64,000 nt of DNA, from the NCBI RefSeq assembly GCF_004683885.1, contig NZ_CP038440.1, positions 592,001-656,000 of the forward strand, in the 5' to 3' direction. The position numbers and the translations under genes are program-made. Positions 1 through 7,572 of the stretch are shown here, in pieces. Source of the DNA: Brevundimonas sp. MF30-B. Lineage in GTDB: Bacteria; Pseudomonadota; Alphaproteobacteria; Caulobacterales; Caulobacteraceae. Below the pieces are notes generated by a model, which did not search any database, was not told the DNA's origin, and saw only the letters and a program-made list of their open reading frames with translations. The stretch's first letter is position 1. Every line of letters starts with the position of its first letter.

Positions 1-657
1 GCCCGGGTGGGCGCGGCTCAGCATGATCTGCGGGCCCTTCGCCTCGGGGCGGACGTCGTAGATGTAGGTGCGGATCCGGTCGCCGATATTGAACACCTCG
101 CGCGGGATCGAGTCGTTGCGGCGCATGATGCCCTCGCCGCGGCCCAGATCGACGATGGTGTTGCCGTATTCGACGCGCTTGACCGTGCCGTTGACGATCT
201 CGCCGACGCGATCCTTGAACTCTTCGTACTGATTGGCGCGCTCCGCCTCGCGGACCTTTCCGGTCACGACCTGGCGGGCCATCTGGGTCTGGACGCGGCC
301 GAACTCGAACGGCGGCAGGACCTCGACGTATTCCTTGCCGACCACGGCTTCGGGGTCGCGCTTGGAGGCGTCGGTCAGGCGCACCATGGCGCTGTCGTTG
401 AACTCTTCCAGCTCGTCTTCCGGCTGCCAGTCGTCCTCGACGATGGTGACGTGACGGGTCAGCGACAGCTCGCCGGTCTTGATGTCGATCTTGGCGCGGA
501 TGTCGTGGTGGGCGCCGTAGCGCGACTTGGCGCCCTTCTGGATCGCTTCCTCGATCGCCTCGACGACGATCTCCTTGTCGATGTTCTTCTCGCGCGCGAC
601 GGCGTCGGCGATCGAAAGCAGTTCCAGACGGTTGGCGGAAATACCGGTGACGGCCAT
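1..657 (-). CDS. nusA: Transcription termination/antitermination protein NusA (partial, 3' end outside window)
   Basis: The first 219 codons are present; the gene runs off the left edge. The product binds RNA polymerase and modulates pausing, intrinsic termination and antitermination. The visible part covers the N-terminal RNAP-binding domain (opening [20 protein letters not shown]) and the start of the S1 domain (VGEIVNGTVKRVEYGNTIVD). The KH domains would lie beyond the window. The ATG at 657-655 overlaps the rimP stop (TGATG), the standard rimP-nusA arrangement that suggests coupled translation. Identification is firm from sequence and context. Confidence 0.96.
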   Translation of the reverse strand, partial: MAVTGISANRLELLSIADAVAREKNIDKEIVVEAIEEAIQKGAKSRYGAHHDIRAKIDIKTGELSLTRHVTIVEDDWQPEDELEEFNDSAMVRLTDASKRDPEAVVGKEYVEVLPPFEFGRVQTQMARQVVTGKVREAERANQYEEFKDRVGEIVNGTVKRVEYGNTIVDLGRGEGIMRRNDSIPREVFNIGDRIRTYIYDVRPEAKGPQIMLSRAHPG

Positions 658-1256
658 CAGGCTTTGTCCTTGGTCGCTTTGGTTTGTGCGGTGGAGGTGT
701 CTTCGGCCTCGCCTTCCGGCAGGCCGTCGTCTTCAGGTTCGCCGCGCTCGGCGCGCAGCTGGGCGCCGCGCTTGAGCAGGGCGTCGGTCATGACCAGCTT
801 GGCGTCCGCCAGCCAGTCGAAGGGGATCAGGGCGGTCTCGTCCTCGCCGTCCAGGTCGATGGCGATCGCATCGTCCTCGACGCCGGCCAGGATGCCCTTG
901 AAGCGCTTGCGGCCCTCGACCATCCGGTCGGTCTCCAGCCGCGCCTCAAAGCCCTCGAACAGTTCAAAGTCGATCAGGCGCGTCAGGGGCCGGTCGATGC
1001 CGGGCGACGACACTTCCAGCAGATATTCGCCCGAGATCGGATCGGCGGCGTCCATCACCTCGGATACGGCGCGGCTAAGACGGGCGCATTCCTCGACAGA
1101 AATGTCGTTGTCGACAACCCGCTCGGCCATGATCTGCAGCCGGCGGCGCAGGGTGCCGCCCATCAGGCGCACACGCACGATGGCCAGCCCCAGGCTCTCG
1201 GCCACGGGGTCGATCAGCTCCAGGAGAGCGCGGTCTTCGGCGGTCTTGGCGCGCAA
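657..1256 (-). CDS. rimP: Ribosome maturation factor RimP
   Basis: RimP assists late maturation of the 30S subunit. The protein has the usual two-domain layout: an alpha/beta N-terminal domain with the signature [15 protein letters not shown], then an SH3-like C-terminal domain. I chose the TTG at 1256, which gives a start of MRAKTAEDR and 199 residues and matches the expected N-terminus. An in-frame TTG at 1277 would add seven residues, but it lies in the T-tract of an intrinsic terminator, so its apparent Shine-Dalgarno is the terminator hairpin. The start codon is therefore less certain than the gene. nusA follows with a one-base overlap. Confidence 0.92.
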   Translation of the reverse strand: MRAKTAEDRALLELIDPVAESLGLAIVRVRLMGGTLRRRLQIMAERVVDNDISVEECARLSRAVSEVMDAADPISGEYLLEVSSPGIDRPLTRLIDFELFEGFEARLETDRMVEGRKRFKGILAGVEDDAIAIDLDGEDETALIPFDWLADAKLVMTDALLKRGAQLRAERGEPEDDGLPEGEAEDTSTAQTKATKDKA

Positions 1257-1269
1257 GAGGGAACCCTGA

Positions 1270-1305
1270 GAAAACAAAAGCGGCGACCCCTCCGGACCGC
1301 CGCTT
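1270..1305 (-). terminator. Intrinsic terminator between trmB and rimP, possible attenuator
   Basis: Read on the minus strand, AAGCGGCG and CGCCGCTT form an 8-bp perfect stem (1298-1305 with 1278-1285), followed by TTTTGTTTT (1279-1271). The hairpin can end transcripts arriving from trmB. The T-tract ends only about 14 bases before the chosen rimP TTG, so no promoter fits between terminator and gene. rimP-nusA expression must pass through the hairpin. Confidence 0.8.
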
Positions 1306-1385
1306 CAATCGGCGCCGTCGGACGCCGGTCTAACGATGTGGGAGGCGATATAGGCGACCACGACCGGCTTGTCAGCCCTTTTCGC

Positions 1386-2090
1386 TCAACGCCGCTTATA
1401 CTCCAGGAAGATCGGCGCGGTGTCGCCCAGCTTCTTTTCCTCGTAGCGGGTCACGACATGGTCGGCCGGAGCGACGTGCCAGTCCTGGTCCGCGTCGAGA
1501 CGCTCAAAGGCTTCGGACCGGTCCAGCCGCTCCAGCGCCCAGTCGGCGTAGTCTGCCCAGTCGGTGACGAAGCGCAGGCGCCCGCCGGGCTTCAGCACGC
1601 GGGCGAAGGCGGCGATGGTCTCGTCCTGAACCAGACGGCGCTTATTGTGCCGCGCCTTCTGCCAGGGATCGGGGAACAGGATCAGCACCCGGTCCAGGCT
1701 GGCGTCCGGCAGGGCGTCGACCACCGCGCGGGCGTCGTCGGCGTGGATGCGGACGTTTTCGAGCTGCTGCTCCTCGACGTGCCGTAGGGCCGAGGCCACG
1801 CCGTTCAGGAAGGGCTCGCAGCCGATCACCAGCACGTCGGGCCGGCGCGCGGCCTGGGCCGCCATGTGCTCGCCGCCGCCGAAGCCGATCTCGAGCCAGG
1901 CTTCGGTCGCGCCGGGCATCAGGGTGGCGGGATCGATCGGCCCGTTCGCCGGATCGGGCACGGCGATGCGCGGCAGAAGCGTGTCCACCAGCGCCGCCTG
2001 ACGCGGCTTGATCGGCCGCGCCTTGATGCGGCCGAAGGAACGCAGGGGGCCGTGGGCCTTGTCGGAAGCCTTGTCGAGGTCGGATGCCAT
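1386..2090 (-). CDS. trmB: tRNA (guanine-N7-)-methyltransferase TrmB
   Basis: This SAM-dependent enzyme makes m7G46 in the tRNA variable loop. The 234 residues include the SAM-binding loop EIGFGGGEH at about 67-75 and the family signature FPDPWQKARHNKRR at 139-152, where the Asp and the basic residues contact tRNA. A basic N-terminal extension (RIKARPIKPRQ) is usual in alphaproteobacteria. It starts at ATG 2090, divergent from the Trm112-like gene, and reads toward rimP-nusA with a terminator in between. Confidence 0.96.
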   Translation of the reverse strand: MASDLDKASDKAHGPLRSFGRIKARPIKPRQAALVDTLLPRIAVPDPANGPIDPATLMPGATEAWLEIGFGGGEHMAAQAARRPDVLVIGCEPFLNGVASALRHVEEQQLENVRIHADDARAVVDALPDASLDRVLILFPDPWQKARHNKRRLVQDETIAAFARVLKPGGRLRFVTDWADYADWALERLDRSEAFERLDADQDWHVAPADHVVTRYEEKKLGDTAPIFLEYKRR

Positions 2091-2170
2091 GGCGCGCCCT
2101 CTACCGCCCCGCGCCCGACAAGAGAAGCATCGGGATGGCGTCAGCCCGCGCGCGGCGCTAGATCAGGCGC

Positions 2171-2365
2171 ATGAGCGACGCCTTTCACACCCCCGCGACC
2201 GTCGATCCGCGCCTGCTCGAGGTGCTGGTCTGTCCGGTGACGCGCGGACCGCTGACGTTTGACCGCGCTCGGGGCGAGCTGGTGTCCAAGGGGGCCAAGC
2301 TGGCCTATCCGATCCGCGACGGCGTGCCGATCATGCTGCCCGAAGAGGCCCGACCGCTGGACTGA
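2171..2365 (+). CDS. Trm112/UPF0434 family small protein
   Basis: A 64-residue protein of the Trm112-like (UPF0434, YcaR) family. Eukaryotic Trm112 is a partner of methyltransferases; the bacterial role is poorly defined. The family pattern is visible: [14 protein letters not shown] at about 12-25, [15 protein letters not shown] and the ending [10 protein letters not shown]. Only one of the usual N-terminal cysteines remains (CPVT rather than CPxC), so zinc binding by that knuckle is doubtful. Its TGA abuts the TGA of the convergent hydrolase gene, forming TGATCA. Confidence 0.88.
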   Translation: MSDAFHTPATVDPRLLEVLVCPVTRGPLTFDRARGELVSKGAKLAYPIRDGVPIMLPEEARPLD

Positions 2366-3097
2366 TCAGCGCAGCCCCTCGACCGCGGCGATCAGCCGGT
2401 CGAGTTGCTCCGGCGAGGACAGACGGTGGTCGCCGCCGTCGATCAGATCCAGCCGAACGTCCCCGCCGCTCAGCCTCTCCAGCAGCGCCGTCTGATGTCG
2501 CCACGGCACGGCGTCGTCCTCGCGCCCTTGCAGAATATGAATGGGCGCCGCGATCTCGATCGGCCCGTCCAGCAGCAGCCAGTCGTGCGCCTCTTCGAAC
2601 ATGCGCGCGGTCAGAACGTACTCGCCCAGGCCGGGCTCGGAGATGTTCGCCTCGCCGTCGCGCAGGATGGCCTGGCGAAGGTGGTCGGGCAGGCCGGGCC
2701 ACATCAGCCGCTCGGTGAAGTCCTGCGCCGGATTGACCAGAACCAGGCCCTGAATCCGCTCAGGCCGCGCCAACGCCGCCAGCAGGGCGGTCCAGCCGCC
2801 CATGGATGAGCCGACCAGGATCACCGGGCCCTCAAGACTGTCGATCAGGGCGACCGCATCCTCGCGCCAGCGTCCGACCGTCGCCTGGCGCCATTCGCCG
2901 GAAGACCGGCCGTGGGCGAAGTGGTCGTAGCGGACATAGGCCCAGCCCCGCTCGCGCGCCGCCTGGTCCAGCGCCAGCGCCTTGGTCCCCTCCATGTCCG
3001 AGCGGAAGCCGCCGATCCAGATCACGGTGGGGCCGTCGCCCTCGACGCGCTTGTAAGCCAGGGTTTCGCCGTCCGGGCGGGTCAGATGCAGCAGCAT
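2366..3097 (-). CDS. Alpha/beta hydrolase (ABHD10-like serine hydrolase)
   Basis: A 243-residue cytosolic alpha/beta-hydrolase without signal peptide. The nucleophile elbow GSSMG places the catalytic Ser at residue 98; the likely acid is in GREDDAVPW and the likely His in GGDHRL near the C-terminus. An oxyanion-loop segment WIGGFRSDM precedes them. The short lid and overall pattern resemble the ABHD10/palmitoyl-thioesterase-like group, but the substrate cannot be told from sequence. It is divergent from the GT9 cluster, with about 66 bases between starts. Confidence 0.85.
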   Translation of the reverse strand: MLLHLTRPDGETLAYKRVEGDGPTVIWIGGFRSDMEGTKALALDQAARERGWAYVRYDHFAHGRSSGEWRQATVGRWREDAVALIDSLEGPVILVGSSMGGWTALLAALARPERIQGLVLVNPAQDFTERLMWPGLPDHLRQAILRDGEANISEPGLGEYVLTARMFEEAHDWLLLDGPIEIAAPIHILQGREDDAVPWRHQTALLERLSGGDVRLDLIDGGDHRLSSPEQLDRLIAAVEGLR

Positions 3098-3163
3098 GTC
3101 GAGCCTTCTTCGTCAGCAAGCCGTCTGATAACAAGATCGTCCGCAAATTCGTAAGGTCCGTCG

Positions 3164-4120
3164 GTGCCGCCCAGCAAGGTCCTCTTCATCTCGCCCAATC
3201 GCATCGGCGACAGCGTCATGGCCTCAGGCATCGTGCGCGAGATTCTCCGTCAGCGGCCGGACGCGCGGATCACCGTGGTCGCCGGCGGCCCGCCCGCCGC
3301 CTTTTTCCGGTCCGCGCCCGGAGTCGAGCGGATCATCGGGATCGACAAGGCGCGGTTCAAAATGCACTGGCCGCGCCTGTGGGCCAAGATCGTCGGCCGC
3401 CGCTGGGACCTGGTCGTGGACACGCGCGGTTCGCTGGTTTCGCGCCTGGTCCTCGCCAAGGAACGACGCGTCTATTCGCGCGCGCTTCGCGGCGAAGGGC
3501 CGCAAGTCGAGATGATCACCCGCGTGATGCAGGCGCCCCAGGTGCTGGAGCCCGAACTGTTCATCGATGACGAAGCGCGCCGCGCCGCCGCCGCCGTGAT
3601 CGATCCTCAGCTGGCGGACGGTCCGGGCCCCGGCCCGATCCTCGCGCTGGCGCCCATCGCAGTGCAGCCTGGCAAGAGCTGGCCCGCAGATCGCTGGGGC
3701 CGGCTGGTGGAGCGGCTCAAGGCGGATCCCCGCTTCATGGGCTGGCGCTTCATGCTGGTGGGCGGGCCGGGCGATCATGCCCCGGCCGCGCCGGCGCTGG
3801 CGGCGGCCGGGCCTTCCGGCATCGACATGGTCGGCAAGGGCGACATCCTGACCTCGGCCGCGGCCATCACGCGGGCGACGCTGTTCGTCGGCAACGATTC
3901 CGGCCTCATGCACGTGGCGGCGGCGGCCGGGACGCCCACGCTGGGCCTGTTCGGCCCGACCCAGTGGTGGATCTATTCTCCGCGCGGACCTCGGACCCAG
4001 ACCGTGGCGGCCAATGCGCAGGAAGGCGAGTACGCGCGGATCGAGGACCTGACGGTCGAGCGGGTCTACGATGCCGTCCTGACCCTGCGCGAACGCTTCG
4101 CGGCGGATGCGGGCGCATGA
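3164..4120 (+). CDS. Glycosyltransferase family 9 (heptosyltransferase-like), first of three
   Basis: GT9 enzymes transfer heptose from ADP-heptose to lipid A-Kdo or core sugars at the inner membrane. This 318-residue protein opens with the family N-terminal Rossmann motif (VLFISPNRIGDSVMASG) and carries the C-terminal donor-site signature FVGNDSGLMHVAAAAG and LGLFGPT. The start is GTG 3164. The stop overlaps the next GT9 gene by four bases (ATGA), so the three genes probably form one operon. Acceptor specificity is not readable; the gene resembles waaF/waaC/waaQ types without a clear assignment. Confidence 0.9.
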   Translation: MPPSKVLFISPNRIGDSVMASGIVREILRQRPDARITVVAGGPPAAFFRSAPGVERIIGIDKARFKMHWPRLWAKIVGRRWDLVVDTRGSLVSRLVLAKERRVYSRALRGEGPQVEMITRVMQAPQVLEPELFIDDEARRAAAAVIDPQLADGPGPGPILALAPIAVQPGKSWPADRWGRLVERLKADPRFMGWRFMLVGGPGDHAPAAPALAAAGPSGIDMVGKGDILTSAAAITRATLFVGNDSGLMHVAAAAGTPTLGLFGPTQWWIYSPRGPRTQTVAANAQEGEYARIEDLTVERVYDAVLTLRERFAADAGA

Positions 4121-5037
4121 CTACGGCGCCGCGCGTCCTTCTGATCGCGCCGACCCGAATCGGCGACGCCGTGCTGTTTTCGGGCGCGATCGACGGCGTT
4201 CGCCGGCTGCTGCCGGCGGCGGAAGTGACCGTGGCCTGCAGCGCCCTCACCGCCCCGCTCTACCGTGGCTTTGATGAAGTGACGGCCGTCTGGACCCTGA
4301 CAACCGGCTCGCGGCTTGCGCGATGGCGCGCGCTGTGGCGCCGAGCCTGGCCGGTGCGCTGGGACCTTGTCGTGGACCTGCGCGGCTCCGCCTTCGCCTA
4401 TCTCGTCCGGACGCGACGACGTCTGATCCATAATCCGCGCGAAACGGTGGGCCTGCACCGGGTCGAGGCCGTCAGCGCCGTGTTGCGGTCGGCCACGCCC
4501 CTGTCGCCGCGACTGCCGCTGGACGAGACGGCGCGGGCGTCGGCCGACGCCGTGCTGGGTCGGGCTGGCCCCCTCATCGTTCTGGCCCCCGTGGCCGCCT
4601 CGTCCGACAAGACCTGGGAGGCCCAGAACTGGGCCCGGCTCGTCGAGCGGCTTCTGGCGCGGCCGGAATTCCAGACCCACAGGGTGGCCGTGATCGCCGC
4701 CGCGGACGAACGCATTGGCGCGACGCCCGCGCTGCAGGCGGCGGGGAAGCGCAGCGTGGACGCCATCGGCGCGCTGGACCTGCCCGGCGCCGCGGCCCTG
4801 CTGGCGCGGGCGGACCTGTTCATCGGCAATGACTCGGGCCTCGGCCACATGGCGGCGGCCGTCGGCGCGCCCAGCCTGGTGCTGTTCGGTCCCACGGACG
4901 CGCGCCTGTATCGACCGTGGGGAGAGCGAACAGCCATCGTGCGCGCAGGCGAAGATCGAGGGCCCATCGAGGCGCTCACTGTGGATCAGGTCGAACGTGC
5001 GGCTATAGCCCTGGCGAGGGAGACCGAAGGCCTGTGA
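4117..5037 (+). CDS. Glycosyltransferase family 9 (heptosyltransferase-like), second of three
   Basis: A 306-residue GT9 protein with the same plan as its neighbours: VLLIAPTRIGDAVLFSG at the N-terminus and FIGNDSGLGHMAAAVG plus LVLFGPT near the C-terminus. I start it at the ATG overlapping the previous stop (ATGA) rather than at an in-frame ATG at 3964, which would lie deep inside the preceding gene. The high similarity of motifs to the first gene suggests tandem duplication. Likely role: sequential addition of core sugars to lipopolysaccharide. Confidence 0.9.
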   Translation: MTTAPRVLLIAPTRIGDAVLFSGAIDGVRRLLPAAEVTVACSALTAPLYRGFDEVTAVWTLTTGSRLARWRALWRRAWPVRWDLVVDLRGSAFAYLVRTRRRLIHNPRETVGLHRVEAVSAVLRSATPLSPRLPLDETARASADAVLGRAGPLIVLAPVAASSDKTWEAQNWARLVERLLARPEFQTHRVAVIAAADERIGATPALQAAGKRSVDAIGALDLPGAAALLARADLFIGNDSGLGHMAAAVGAPSLVLFGPTDARLYRPWGERTAIVRAGEDRGPIEALTVDQVERAAIALARETEGL

Positions 5038-5993
5038 ACCGCATTCTGATCATAAAGCTGGGCGCGGTCGGCGACATCATCATGGCGCTGCCGGCCATCC
5101 GTCGCATCCGGCTGGCTCACCCGGACGCCGAGATCACCATTCTTACCAGCCGGCCGTTCGCGTCCCTGTTCGAAGTGTGCCCGGACGTCGACCGCGTCGA
5201 TTCCTCGGCCCGCAGCGGCAGAAAATTCGAGAGCCTCTGGCTTGCCCGCAGGGTGCTCGAGGGCGGGTTCAGCCTGGTCTACGACCTCCAGGCGTCCGCC
5301 GGCACGCGCCGCCTATTCCTGGCCCTGAGGCTGCTGACGTTCGGCCGCAAGCAGCGACCTCGTTGGTCAGGGCCGTTTCGCGGCGCGAGCGATCCGGCGC
5401 CCGATCTCGATCGTTCCGCCGTGCGCGCCCAGGATCGCCACGCGGCCCAGCTGGACGTCCCCAGTCTTCCGACCGCAGGCGTGGACCGTCAGACGCCGGA
5501 CCTGCGCTGGCTGGCGGATCAAAGCACGTTCGCCCTGCCAGGCTCGCCCTACGCCTTGCTCATTCCAGGGGCTTCGCCTGGTGGCGCGGCCAAGCGCTGG
5601 CCGGAGGCGGGCTACGCCGCCTTGGCCGCCGCGCTCGAAAGCCGGGGGCTGGTCCCCGTTGTTCTGGGCGGCTCGGACGACCCGGAACTCGGCCGACGTG
5701 TTCTGGCGGCCTCACGCGCCGGCCTGGACCTAGTGGGCAAAACCAGCCTCTTCGACATCGCCGCGCTCGGGGCGTCCGCTGAGGTGGCGATCGGCAACGA
5801 CACCGGCCCAACGCATTTGGCGGCCTCAATGGGAGCGCCCACGCTGTTTCTGGTGTCGGACGCCTCGGCCTCGGCCCTGAGGGCGCCCTTCGAGACGATC
5901 ACTCCCCTCTACGCTCCCCGACTTGACGCGCTGTCCGTGGATGCGGTCATGGAGGCGTTGGGACGGATCCTGGAGGAGCCATCCCCTCCTTGA
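5034..5993 (+). CDS. Glycosyltransferase family 9 (heptosyltransferase-like), third of three
   Basis: A 319-residue GT9 protein starting at GTG 5034, inside the GTGA overlap with the preceding gene. The N-terminus ILIIKLGAVGDIIMALP is closer to classical heptosyltransferases than the other two, and the donor motif is AIGNDTGPTHLAASMG. In place of the usual LFGPT it has LFLVSDAS, so this copy has diverged at the C-terminal motif. It ends 74 bases before infC; the glycosyltransferase and translation operons may be co-transcribed, but I see no terminator to decide. Confidence 0.88.
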   Translation: MNRILIIKLGAVGDIIMALPAIRRIRLAHPDAEITILTSRPFASLFEVCPDVDRVDSSARSGRKFESLWLARRVLEGGFSLVYDLQASAGTRRLFLALRLLTFGRKQRPRWSGPFRGASDPAPDLDRSAVRAQDRHAAQLDVPSLPTAGVDRQTPDLRWLADQSTFALPGSPYALLIPGASPGGAAKRWPEAGYAALAAALESRGLVPVVLGGSDDPELGRRVLAASRAGLDLVGKTSLFDIAALGASAEVAIGNDTGPTHLAASMGAPTLFLVSDASASALRAPFETITPLYAPRLDALSVDAVMEALGRILEEPSPP

Positions 5994-6054
5994 GACCTTC
6001 CCCGTTGCGCAGCGGAGGTCCAACCATCATATTACCGCGACTTTCCATATGAAC

Positions 6055-6070
6055 GGAGCCCACGCCCATT
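6055..6070 (+). promoter_or_regulatory. Shine-Dalgarno and ATT start site of infC
   Basis: GGAG at 6055-6058 is followed by nine bases and then ATT at 6068-6070, in frame with infC. The next in-frame ATG (6080) has a pyrimidine-rich, SD-free upstream stretch. AUU is the known start of infC in E. coli, where IF-3 itself discriminates against it and so autoregulates. Confidence 0.7.
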
Positions 6071-6601
6071 CGCCGTCCCATGCAAGCGCCGCCGGTCAAA
6101 GACGGGCCGCCCATCAACCAGGATATTCGCGCTACCCGCGTTCTGCTGATCGATCAGAACGGCGAGAAACAGGGCGTCATGCCGCTGTCCGCCGCGCTCG
6201 AAGCCGCGGAAGAGGCCGGCCTTGATCTGGTCCAGATCGTCAACAATCCCGACGCGCCGGTCTGCAAAATCCTGGACTACGGCAAGCATCGCTTCCAGGA
6301 GCAGAAAAAGAAGGCTGAGCAGCGCAAGCGCCAGAAGGTCGTCGAGCTCAAGGAAATCAAGCTCCGGCCCAACATCGACACCCACGACTACGAGGTGAAG
6401 GCCAAGGCCATGCACCGCTTCTTCGATGAGGGCGACAAGGTGAAGGTCACCCTGCGCTTCCGCGGTCGTGAGATGGCGCACCCCGAGCTGGGCATGAAGC
6501 TGCTGAACAAGGTCCAGGAGGACTTCGACGAGGTCGCCAAGGTCGAGTTCGCGCCCAAGATGGAAGGCCGCCAGATGATCATGATCCTGGCGCCGAGATA
6601 G
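6068..6601 (+). CDS. infC: Translation initiation factor IF-3
   Basis: IF-3 binds the 30S subunit, keeps subunits apart and proofreads start-codon/initiator-tRNA pairing. The protein has the N-domain ([40 protein letters not shown]), a lysine-rich linker ([13 protein letters not shown]) and the C-domain ([31 protein letters not shown]). The chosen start is ATT 6068, giving 177 residues beginning MRRPMQAPP; starting at ATG 6080 gives 173. Only the ATT has an SD at proper spacing. rpmI and rplT follow, the conserved infC-rpmI-rplT order, but with a hairpin and about 200 bases in between. Confidence 0.96.
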   Translation: MRRPMQAPPVKDGPPINQDIRATRVLLIDQNGEKQGVMPLSAALEAAEEAGLDLVQIVNNPDAPVCKILDYGKHRFQEQKKKAEQRKRQKVVELKEIKLRPNIDTHDYEVKAKAMHRFFDEGDKVKVTLRFRGREMAHPELGMKLLNKVQEDFDEVAKVEFAPKMEGRQMIMILAPR

Positions 6602-6605
6602 CAGA

Positions 6606-6627
6606 CGCTATGCTCGCGACTTGAGCG
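6606..6627 (-). repeat. Short copy of the CTCAAG..TAG hairpin family
   Basis: Minus-strand reading: CGCT, then CAAGTCGCGAGCAT, then AGCG, four bases after the infC stop. The outer CGCT/AGCG pairs and the CAAG..AT residues match the longer family members at 7054, 26356, 30030 and 42473, but the inner stem is missing. It is a probable degenerate or minimal copy. Confidence 0.5.
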
Positions 6628-6633
6628 AGGATC

Positions 6634-6664
6634 AGACGCCCGGCCAGCGCCGGGCGTCTTGCAT
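6634..6664 (+). terminator. Hairpin terminator after infC
   Basis: AGACGCCCGGC (6634-6644) and GCCGGGCGTCT (6649-6659) make a perfect 11-bp stem with a CAGC loop, followed by the weak T-rich tail TTGCATTTC. The stem is very stable but the tail is poor, so termination may be partial and leave some read-through to rpmI-rplT. Confidence 0.6.
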
Positions 6665-6756
6665 TTCGGGGGGCGGCGCCATACAAGCCGCGCCTTCGCG
6701 TACCGGACCGCCGGGCGAACAGGCATGCCTGGGCGGTCTTAATCAGGGTTTCCCGT

Positions 6757-6789
6757 GTGGGCTCAAGTAGCCGACAGGCGGTAGCCCAC
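6757..6789 (+). promoter_or_regulatory. Leader hairpin upstream of rpmI (candidate L20-type control site)
   Basis: GTGGGCT (6757-6763) pairs with AGCCCAC (6783-6789), with an internal GCC/GGC pairing in the loop. It ends 18 bases before the rpmI ATG and has no T-run, so it is not a terminator. The rpmI-rplT operon is controlled by L20 binding its own leader in several bacteria. Whether this hairpin is such a site is inference. Confidence 0.3.
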
Positions 6790-6807
6790 TCAAAAGAGAG
6801 AGTGAAA

Positions 6808-7005
6808 ATGCCGAAACTGAAGACGAAGTCGGGCGCCAAGAAGCGCTTCAAATTCACCGCAACGGGCAAGGTCAAGGCTGGCGTGGCCGGCAAGCGCCAC
6901 CGCCTGATCAGCCACAACTCGAAGTACATCCGCCAGAACCGCGGCACTTCGGTCATGGCCGACGCCGACGCCAAGAAGATCAAGTCCTACATGCCCTACG
7001 CCTGA
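6808..7005 (+). CDS. rpmI: 50S ribosomal protein L35
   Basis: A 65-residue basic protein with the L35 signature at the N-terminus ([14 protein letters not shown]) and [11 protein letters not shown] in the middle. The start is the ATG at 6808 with the purine-rich stretch AAAAGAGAGAG upstream; an in-frame ATG at 6757 would add a non-homologous extension. It is the first gene of the rpmI-rplT pair; 110 bases that include a hairpin repeat separate it from rplT. Confidence 0.96.
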   Translation: MPKLKTKSGAKKRFKFTATGKVKAGVAGKRHRLISHNSKYIRQNRGTSVMADADAKKIKSYMPYA

Positions 7006-7053
7006 TCGGCGCAGCGCAGACCTGACCTTTCAACCGCATAGAATTTGAATAAA

Positions 7054-7095
7054 GGCCCTCAAGCAGCAAGCGACCGCGTCGCGCGCGTTAGGGCC
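7054..7095 (+). repeat. Full-length CTCAAGC..TTAG hairpin element between rpmI and rplT
   Basis: The outer stem GGCCCT (7054-7059) / AGGGCC (7090-7095) is perfect. Inside, CAAGC follows the left arm and TT precedes the right arm. An inner stem GCGAC (7070-7074) / GTCGC (7078-7082) caps the structure. The element ends 20 bases before the rplT ATG. The same architecture with compensated base changes occurs at 26356, 30030 and 42473. Confidence 0.75.
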
Positions 7096-7115
7096 CGTCC
7101 GAAGGAAGATACATC

Positions 7116-7469
7116 ATGGCTCGCGTCACTCGGGGCGTTACGTCCCACGCCAAGCACAAGAAGGTTCTGAAGCAGGCCAAGGGCTTCTACGGCCGCCGCA
7201 AGAACACCATCCGCGCCGCCAAGGCCGCCGTGGACCGCGCCGGGCAATACGCCTATCGCGACCGCCGCAACAAGAAGCGCTCGTTCCGCGCCCTGTGGAT
7301 CCAGCGCATCAACGCTGCGGCCCGCGCCGAAGGCTTCACCTATTCGCAGTTCATGCACGGTCTGTCGAAGGCGGGCATCGAGCTGGACCGCAAGGTCCTG
7401 GCCGCCATCGCCGCCGATGAAGTCGGCTTCAAGGGCGTCGCCGACAAGGTCCGCGCCGCCCTGGCCTAA
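7116..7469 (+). CDS. rplT: 50S ribosomal protein L20
   Basis: A 117-residue L20, required for early 50S assembly. It opens with [20 protein letters not shown] and contains the usual [20 protein letters not shown] and [20 protein letters not shown] segments. Length and order match the family exactly. The SD is GAAGGAAG before ATG 7116. A strong terminator follows at 7511, so pheS probably has its own promoter or depends on read-through. Confidence 0.97.
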   Translation: MARVTRGVTSHAKHKKVLKQAKGFYGRRKNTIRAAKAAVDRAGQYAYRDRRNKKRSFRALWIQRINAAARAEGFTYSQFMHGLSKAGIELDRKVLAAIAADEVGFKGVADKVRAALA

Positions 7470-7510
7470 GGGTCTTTGGCCTGATCGTTTCCGCCTGACG
7501 GAACCGAACA

Positions 7511-7541
7511 AAAGCCCCCCGGCCGCGCCGGGGGGCTTTTT
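7511..7541 (+). terminator. Strong intrinsic terminator after rplT
   Basis: AAAGCCCCCCGGC and the complementary GCCGGGGGGCTTT flank a short loop and are followed by TTTTTGC. This is a classical GC-rich hairpin with a T-run, oriented to end infC/rpmI/rplT transcripts. The stem could also work in part on the reverse strand because A residues precede it. Confidence 0.92.
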
Positions 7542-7572
7542 GCTTGACCACACAGACGCTAGACGGACGCCC

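Noticed and set aside
2361-2370. TGATCA palindrome at the meeting point of two genes
   Set aside because: It is simply two TGA stop codons of convergent genes placed back to back; no sign of a regulatory site.
3964-4116. N-terminal extension of the second GT9 gene from an in-frame ATG at 3964
   Set aside because: It would overlap the first GT9 gene by over 150 bases, and the extension shows no family similarity; the ATGA overlap start begins with the expected motif.
6049-6225. ORF using ATG 6049 near infC
   Set aside because: It is out of frame with infC, and its product ([13 protein letters not shown]...) is a frame-shifted reading of the infC N-terminus.
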